Both the position numbers and the translations under genes were made by a program. The notes beneath the pieces are model-generated. The model had not been told where the DNA came from. It saw only the letters and a list, made by a program, of their open reading frames with translations, and did no database searches. From Ochotona curzoniae (taxonomy: Eukaryota > Chordata > Mammalia > Lagomorpha > Ochotonidae), in assembly GCF_017591425.1 (NCBI RefSeq), contig NW_024467120.1:5394001-5458000 (forward strand): a stretch of 64,000 nt of DNA, written 5' to 3'. Below, one piece after another: positions 56,700 through 64,000 of the stretch. Each line of letters begins with the position of its first letter. The stretch's first letter is position 1.

Positions 56700-59225
56700 T
56701 TTCCATAGACCAGGCTACTGACTCACAGGTAGCCAAGGGGGCTGAGATGGAGTATTTAGAGGGGGTAAACAGAGGGCATGTCTGGGTCAGGCCAACACAT
56801 GTACCCATGTGGGAGACCTGGGCTGGGCTAAATAGCATCATCTGCTGCTCACTGGTGCATGTGCAAAGCTGGGACTGGGTGGCATGCCTTGCTGGGCTAG
56901 GCTGCAGTGCCTGTTGGAGCAGGGAGTGGGCAATGTCAGGCCTGATCACAGCAACCACCAGAACATGAGACGATTTGATCTGGGGTCAGATTCTGCGGGG
57001 GCACTTATAGACTCACCTCTGTGTGGCTGCAGCACCAACCAGTTTGCATGGAGAGCTGGTGGTGATGACAGACTGATTCAGGCTGGACCACAGAACTCAC
57101 TTGGCACTTTGGGGAGCTAGGTCTAGGGACAGGCCAGGCTAGGACAGGCTGTAGCACCCTTTGGCATGCACAAGAGCCATGACAGGGTGTGGGACATACC
57201 TGATTTGGCTAGGCTGTAGCACGCACCAGCAAGAGCTGAGACTATGGGTGGGCCAAGCCAGGCTGGGTTGGAAGTACCCACCAGCACATGCAACATTTGG
57301 AGCTTGGATCTGATCTAGTAGGGCAACTCGGGGACTCTGTAGGTTGCAACTTTCACTAGTGAATGCAAGAGTTGCACTAGGGGTAGAAACGGCCAGGGGC
57401 AGATGGGACTAGACAAGGCTGCAGTCAACATGCATCTGGCTAGGTTTGGTAGTAGGCTGGTCAAGGCTAGGCTCCGATACCTGCTGGTGCTTGTGAGAGC
57501 CAAAATGGGTGTGAGCCAGGCCACACTAGGCTGTGACACAAGCTGGTTCACATGAGGGCTGGGTTGGGGATAGGTCAGGCTATGCTAGGCTGTAGACCCT
57601 ACTGGTGATAGCCAGATGTGTGTGGGTCAGTTGGGCTAGGCTGTGGTCTTCACCGTCAGTGCCAGGATGGGGGGTAGGCCATGTCAGGCTGAACTGCAGC
57701 ACCTACATGTGATCTGGGGATAGGCGCGTGCCTTGTAGGGGAACTTGGGGAACTCCCACGTGAGGCATAGCTCCTACTGCTGAAAGTGAGGGCCAGAGCT
57801 GGAGGTGACTTGGCTCATGCTTGCTTGCAGCATCCACTGGCATACTTGTGGGCTGGGTCTGGGCTTGGGTTGAGCTGGGCCAGTACACAGCACATACTGG
57901 CTTATGTGAGAGCCAGCACAGGGTGTGGTCCAGGCCAGATTGGACTGCAACACGCGCCAGTTCACATGAGGGATGGGGTGGGCCATGTTGGGCTAAGTTG
58001 CTGCACCTGCTGGTGAAAGCTGGGACTGAGGTGGGTTGGGCTGAGCTAGGCCGCAGCACTTGCTGGAAAATGCCAAGACTGAGGGCAGGCCATCTCAGTC
58101 AGGGCTGTAGCTTCTGCTGGCATGCACAAGACCCAGAGCTGGAAACCAGCTTGGTATGGCAACTGTGGGCAATCCCCTGGTGGGTTGAAGCTCTTTCTGG
58201 TGAGCATGAGAGTCAGGCTGGGTAAAGTGGCAGCACCTGTTGGGATAAGTGTGGGCCAGGTCTGGGAGCAGGTGGGGTTGAACTAAGCTGTATGCCCATG
58301 GATGTGCACAAGAGTCAGGGATAGACCAGGCTGGGCTGCAGCACATGCCAGCACACACAAAAACCATGGCTGGGGGGCAGGCCTAGTGGGGGTTATTGGA
58401 AATTGCCCTGACTAGGCTGTGCCACCCACGTGTATACGTTAACACTGAGCCTGTGGCAGCTTGGGTTAGCCTGGGCTAGGCTGCAGCACCTGTCTTTTCA
58501 CTAACGGGATGGGGCTGGGGGTGGAACAGACCAGGCAGCTGTATCTATCAGTATGTGTGTTAGCAGATGTAGATAACAGATTGAACCTAACTCTGACCTG
58601 GCAGGTGCACCAAAGAGTGAAGTCTGAGGTCAACCCAGGTGAGGTGTCTTGGGGGACTCACCAACTGGACCACTGGACCCAGTGTCTGGCCACAGGGAAA
58701 ATCACAAATATGTGGTCTGACCTTAGAGTGCATGTATCAGGACTGGGCCTTCTTAGTGCAGAGGACAGCTTGCCAGATGCACACAGAAGGCATGACAGCC
58801 AGCTCATCTAGGCTGACAGAGATTGCCAAGTGCCTTGTTAGAGGATGGAAAGCACAACAGAGTAGACCACACTCTTGGCTCGGCCAGCCAATAGGCCTTG
58901 GGATGATTTTCTCAACCCGGGTGCAACAAAGCTGATGACGTCTCAGAAATCTCAAAACCATTCAAGTAACGCCCTCAGAACACCCTTCCCCACATTGGCA
59001 TCTCAAAGCATCAATCATCAAATGACTCTCTTATCCCTAGGAGCTGATGTAGTTTGACAGCAGGGAGTGGCTCCCTGATGCAGATATAGGAGAAAAAAAA
59101 TTGAAACATTGGTCCCACCAACCTTCCTCCACACCTTGGCCCTCTCCACCATGATCCGAGGCTCACATGGGCACGCATCCCTCTCAACTATGTAAACAAA
59201 ACAAGACAAAACCAACCAACAAATC
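56700..59225 (+). mobile_element. Third copy of the composite element, oldest-looking
   Basis: About 1.8 kb (56750-58530) of degenerate units of roughly 70-90 bp with the recurring pattern GGCTGCAGCACC, CTGGTG/CTGGCA, GAGAGCCAG, GGGCTAGGCTG. The 3' part aligns with the other copies: CTCAAAACCATTCAAGTAACG against ATATCAAAACCACTTGAGC of the first copy, and CTCAACTATGTAAACAAAAC against TTAACTATGTAAAGAATG. It ends in an A-rich stretch (59194-59225). No 254-bp array was found and no target-site duplication was resolved, so the boundaries are approximate. Confidence 0.6.
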
Positions 59226-62200
59226 CCCAAACTCTAGACAGATTCAGGTGCCTTAAAGAAATGAATGTGACAAGCTGCCAGGTGCAGGAAGTAACCTTAG
59301 GTTGATACGGTGTTCCCTTCTGAAACTCAGAATCGTTCGGAACACAGCAGAGCTAGTGGGACTCAGTATGAATTTGGAGTAGGGGCTGTGCTGGGAGTTA
59401 GGCAAATTACACATAGACCTCAAAGTCACATTTGGCCAAGGTTTTATTCTTCTTTATATTAAATATTTTATGGCCCTGAGGCTTGGGAGTGTCATGTTTT
59501 TCAGGAAATGAGCATTTGACCTAATGCACGAGCCAAGGAGTCCCTCAATTTGACATTGGTCTCACGCTCACACACTGCATTTAGGATTTGAAAAGATTTT
59601 ATTTTTGGTTCTCTCTTGGAGAAAGGCATAAATGCCTCACTCAGATGCTGGGTTGTGTTGCTTTCCAGTGGGAGACACCATCATTATTCTGCCAACTCCT
59701 GGATCTGTTCACTCAAATTAATCTGCACAGCACCCTCATTATAACTGTGGAGGGAGAGATAGAAAAATTGGGTCTTGACCTCATGCGCCAAGGACCAATA
59801 TAGTCCATTCATGTAGAGACAGTTCCAGAGTCGGTGCTCCCCATTTTGAACGCCTATAACTCAACTGCTTGGCATTCAGGGGGGTGTCATTAGTTGAGCC
59901 TCCCTGGTCCTCCTCTGGAGACCATGATGAGCTCCAAGGCAGCGTTTGCCTAATCACCTTGTTTGTATTGCTTTCCCTGAATCTGTCATTTCTCTCATTT
60001 GGGAAGGTCCTTTCTCTTTGTTCCGCCTCCAGCTCCCGGAAGAATTTGGACTTGTGTTGCACAAACAGAATGGGTTTTGTGCTGGACCCAGTTTCTCACC
60101 TTGATTTCGTTCTTAGTTTTCTGGTATGGCCACAGAGCACTATAAGAATAGATAAAAAAAATCCCACCAGGCTGTAAAAATATGTTTGCATTCTCCCTTC
60201 CGTTTATTTCTCATGCAGTGGGAACATTTTCCAGTCGATGCCTCCATATTCTTTGCTCTGTGCACCTCTGTTCACAAGGCTAACTTTAAAAGCTCTTTTA
60301 TCAGCTCTGCATGTTTGCGTTCTTAAACATTCTCCAAAGATCAGCTAGTACTTTCTCTTTTTCGTCAGGTCCTTCTGCATTCTTGTAGCAAGGGACTCAC
60401 TCTCCCATCTCTGCCTCCTGTAGCCAGTCTTTGTTTTGTTCAAGATTACCACTGTGTCTGCACACTCACTTTTGCATTCGCTCCCGGTACTTCTCTTTTC
60501 GTAGACCTAGGCCTGCAGCATTTTAAGAGGCCTCTGATTGCTTGTTGATGGTTTCCAACCTAAAATTTATTTATTTGTGGATGAAGACACACATCTATGT
60601 TGGAATAAAATTATCTATTTACTAGACTGCATCCCGTCCAGTTTCTCACCTGGATTTTGAAAGTATACAGACAACTGACTGCATACCACAGAACAAAGCC
60701 TTCCTCTTTGAACGCAGGATGCACAAACCATCAAATCCCCCCGTTTAAAGAAATGCGACTGTGTGGGCAGGCACGTGCCTGGACTTGGAGGGAAAATGTA
60801 AGCTGAATTGTTGACAAACTGATGGAAAGATAACAGTGACCTCCTAATGTGGGCGGCCAATTATTTTAGGTAAAGTGTTTTGCGTCCTGGGAACGCAAGG
60901 CTTGGTGTTCTCCAAAACGTGAGCGAGATGTTATTCCTCCCTGTTCGGCTTTAATGCAGATTTCCTGGAGCTGCAGTTCTGCTCCTTTGCAGGTGATTCT
61001 GTTAGCATTGTTCACTCCGGTTAAACCCTCTGGCACCAACAGAGGACCTGTGACTTTTTCAGTTTGTAAAAAGTTCTAGTCACAGCAGAAAACTTTCGTC
61101 GGTCTCCTTGTCTTTAGTACACATGCATTCCGGCATACTTTCCTAGCTGAAGGAAGCAGTTCTGCATCTCCGGGTTAAATTTAATTGCTGTTTCATAAAC
61201 GCACAGCATAATTCTGCTTTCTTCTTTTGGAAATAAGGGATCTTTACAGGGCAAACCCTTCCAATTGTTTAATCAAATACAAGTAATACATTTAGATATA
61301 AGGAAGCAGATTATGTTCAGAAAAACCACCCACTGCACATTGTCATTATTTATAAATAATGAGAAAATCCAGAGAAATAAAACAGAGACCTTGCCCACAA
61401 GGAGCTCAAGCCAGCAACCAGGACAGATATTAAAAAACAGAAAGAGTCTGGTGTGAAAAGGGGTCCAATATAGGCATTGATGAAAAAATACAAAGTCAGA
61501 TATTTGATAGTCTGCAGGAATATTGTTGCAGCCAATGAGGTAATGGGATTAGACACCCTGATGAAAACCAAGGTACGTTTGTTTCCAATGGGATGTCAGT
61601 GGTGGTTACATCAGAGACCTATCATGTGGGGTACATGAGTTAATGAGATATGTCATTTAAGATTTTGGCTGGCACATTCTAATTTGTCAATTTGTGCCGC
61701 CTAGTTTTCACTGGTTTGACCTATTTCAGTGTTCTTCATGAATGTGTGATGGTTCCTAGACATTTCATGCAAGTGGCTATTAGGAAATAAAAACTCTGTA
61801 TGGATTTCAGTTTTCTTTCTTTCCGTTTGAGGTGCTCCTGCACTTGCTATCGGGATACTCATCCCGGATAGGCAGACACATCTGAGACGAGCCATTCAAA
61901 GTATGTAACATAGATGCAGTGGAATGTCGTGCTGCTACAGCCACAGAAGCAACTATTAGAAACGTAAAACCCTTGAGGACTGCCCTGACCCCTGACAACT
62001 CGGCATGGGAGTCTACACGACTCGGCTTCCAAAGGTCACGTACGTGCCACAGGTACGTACACCTGCTGAGGTGATGCAGAACCTAACCAGTGAATTCCCA
62101 TCTCTCTCAATTGCCACAAAAATTTGTGCCAGGAAAAATGGCAGTTTTTGTGCCCCATGAACCCCGAAGTCAAACCTAAGATATGAAAAGTAAATCCAGC

Positions 62201-62262
62201 ATGGTTTCACTAGGCATACTTGATTATTATTTAATTTGGTTATGCAATTAACAAGCGCTGTA
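59226..62262. other. Repeat-poor segment, no gene recognised
   Basis: Three kilobases with no SINE, L1 or LTR that I can recognise, unusual in this window. Frames reach only 102 codons. It could hold conserved non-coding sequence, but conservation cannot be judged from one genome. Confidence 0.45.
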
Positions 62263-62277
62263 AGCATATCCACTTCT

Positions 62278-62615
62278 TTTTTTTTTTTTTAAAGATTTAT
62301 TTATTTTTATGGGAAAGGCAGATTCACAGAGAGGAGGAGAGACAGAGAGAGGAAGATCTTCCATCGGATCGTTCACTCCCCAAGTGAGCGCAACGGCTGG
62401 AGTTGAGCCAATCTGAAGCCAGGAGCCAGGAGCTCTTCTGGGTCTCCCACACGGGTGCAGGGTCCCAGGCTTTGGGCCATCCTCAACTGCTATTCCAGGT
62501 CATAAGCAGGGAGCTGGATGGGAAGCAGGGCCACCGGGATTAGAACCGGCGCCCATATGGGATCCCTGCATGTGCAAGGCAAGGACTTTAACCACTATGC
62601 CATCGCACTGGGCCC
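62278..62615 (-). mobile_element. C-SINE, inverted, near consensus
   Basis: AAAGATTTATTTATTTTTATG, GAGTGAGCGCAACGGC-like block, GATTAGAACCGGCGCCC and head GCCATCGCACTGGGCC. Flanked by a perfect 15-bp duplication AGCATATCCACTTCT (62263-62277 and 62616-62630). Confidence 0.95.
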
Positions 62616-62630
62616 AGCATATCCACTTCT

Positions 62631-64000
62631 AATTTAATTTTAGTCACACTCTGGTCAAAGCTGTCTCAGGCGAGGACAGTGTATATGACCTGGGACCATT
62701 TGCTAGCAATGGGGAAAAGGCCCATCATTTTCACCTCTAAAATCAAAGTGAATCCCAGTTGATCCTTGCAGAAATAAAAATCTAAAAGCTTCATAGGGCG
62801 CCATCAAGGTATGGCTTCTGCAGAAAATTGGATTGGCATTCATTTGAATTTTTTCCTGAAAGGAACATTTCAAAGCTTGTGTGTGACAAAGTAAAGTTGA
62901 TCTGTCAAAAGATTACAGTTTAGCCCTTGAAATAAACGTTTCCCAAAATAATAGCATTTGGGAAACTTTGAGCTGTGTTTCAGTCTTTTCACAGGAACTA
63001 AGAGGTTTTCACATGCCGAGGGTGGAATTCTGAGTAACAGGACAAACAAGCAGTCCTCAGTCTGGGTGACTCTGCCTGGGGACCCACTGGACTATTATTA
63101 GCACGGGACACAAAATAGATTTGGTAAACACTGAAACAGCCTTGCCAAGCAGCGTCTCCAAGACATATGGTCTTTTGTAAGTGCCATGATCGTTATAAAC
63201 AAGCAACATTTTCTAATTAAGAAGTCTTTGAAAGGCCACTTGTCCCATAACTTAGCGTCCCATAACTCAGGGGGTTGGGTAACCCCCACTTTTTCCAGCC
63301 AGACTGGCAAGGCCGAACCGCAGAGCTGTCATATCCTCTTTGACCACAAGAGGGAGGGCGACTACAGGGAATTTCTCAGCTAGGAGGTGGTGTCTCCTGG
63401 TCATCAACTTTAATGATGTTATATTTGGTGCATTTCTCACTAACTGAAGGATAGTTTTGTCTGAAAAAGGGTGCATAAAGGGCCGCTCCCTTAGCCTGCG
63501 GCACAATGTGCAGTTAACTCCTTAAGGATTTTGCGGTCCATGGGTATCTGGTTGCGGTTAAGTCTTTGAATCTTCATCACAATTTCATGGGATAGGGCTT
63601 GGACTAGCGGAGAATTCTGATAACTTTTCCCGCTGTAGAATTCCATGATTCTGTTTCTCCTCAGTGGAATGTAGGGGCGCGGGCTTACAGGAAGGAAAAA
63701 TGGGGTGTTTGGGGGGCACTGATATCAGAAAGCATACTTTGAGTCCATTCTATCACAGCTTACAGTACAAATATCAATGCAAGCTGCTCTGTCCTTCCGA
63801 GTTAATATTTCTAGCAGGTTGTGAAACCAAATTGTGTAAGTATACTCAGAATCCAGAGAGGAAGCTCGGTTGGAAAATGTTTTTTAAATAAAGAATGAAC
63901 TAAGACACAAAAAGCAAGCTTTCCATGGTGAGAAAAGCTCTGTCTACGAATGAACAAAAAAGCATAGGAGTAAAGTGGAGTGAAAACATTTGAGTGTCAC
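62631..64000. other. No gene recognised
   Basis: Unassigned. A short tandem of GTCCCATAACT-AG occurs at about 63242-63270. Frames reach 79 codons. Confidence 0.4.

Overview
This window looks like nuclear DNA from a lagomorph mammal, with pika (Ochotona) more likely than rabbit or hare. The main clue is about thirty copies of a tRNA-derived SINE of the lagomorph C-repeat type. Its plus-strand order is a tRNA-like head (GTGGCCTAGCGG, then GGTTCTAATCCC), a body with GCTTGTGGCCTGGGAAAGC and TGGGAGACC, a pyrimidine tract, and an AATAAA A-rich tail. Lagomorph-type L1 3' ends with a G-rich polypurine tract, MIRs, MaLR-type LTRs and a Charlie-type DNA transposon fossil fit a placental mammal. The species call is inference from remembered repeat families.

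I recognise no protein-coding gene or exon. Every open frame is short, lies in a repeat, or is a by-product of tandem repetition. The window is best read as intergenic or deep-intronic DNA whose content is layered retrotransposition.

Layout. 1-8.1 kb: unassigned DNA, five full-length or near-full-length C-SINEs plus a short SINE head fragment, an old L1 3' UTR carrying a tiny U2 snRNA retropseudogene, and an inverted L1 tail. 8.74-12.36 kb: a young, GC-rich, L1-mobilised composite element. It has five complete and one partial copy of a 254-bp promoter-like monomer, a 2.2-kb non-coding body, a polyadenylation signal, an A tail and an 11-bp target-site duplication at a TT/AAAA site. 12.4-20.9 kb: L1 remnants, SINEs, MIRs, microsatellites and a long hairpin. 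20.95-23.17 kb: an older, colinear copy of the composite, split by a SINE. 23-56.7 kb: L1 fragments (two antisense elements at 40.6-44.7 kb), SINEs, five MaLR-type LTR fragments in all across 27.5-55.1 kb, a composite-promoter LTR interrupted by an L1 tail, a tailless 7SK retropseudogene and an unidentified A-tailed retrocopy. 56.7-59.2 kb: a third, oldest-looking copy of the composite family. 59.2-64 kb: DNA poor in recognisable repeats, with one clean SINE at 62.3 kb.

The most interesting content is the composite family. In architecture (tandem promoter-like array, then non-coding body, then A tail) it resembles primate SVA elements: it lacks reverse transcriptase and appears to have been moved by L1 machinery. 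I do not recognise it as a named family. A 5' L1 UTR with an internal deletion is the main alternative.
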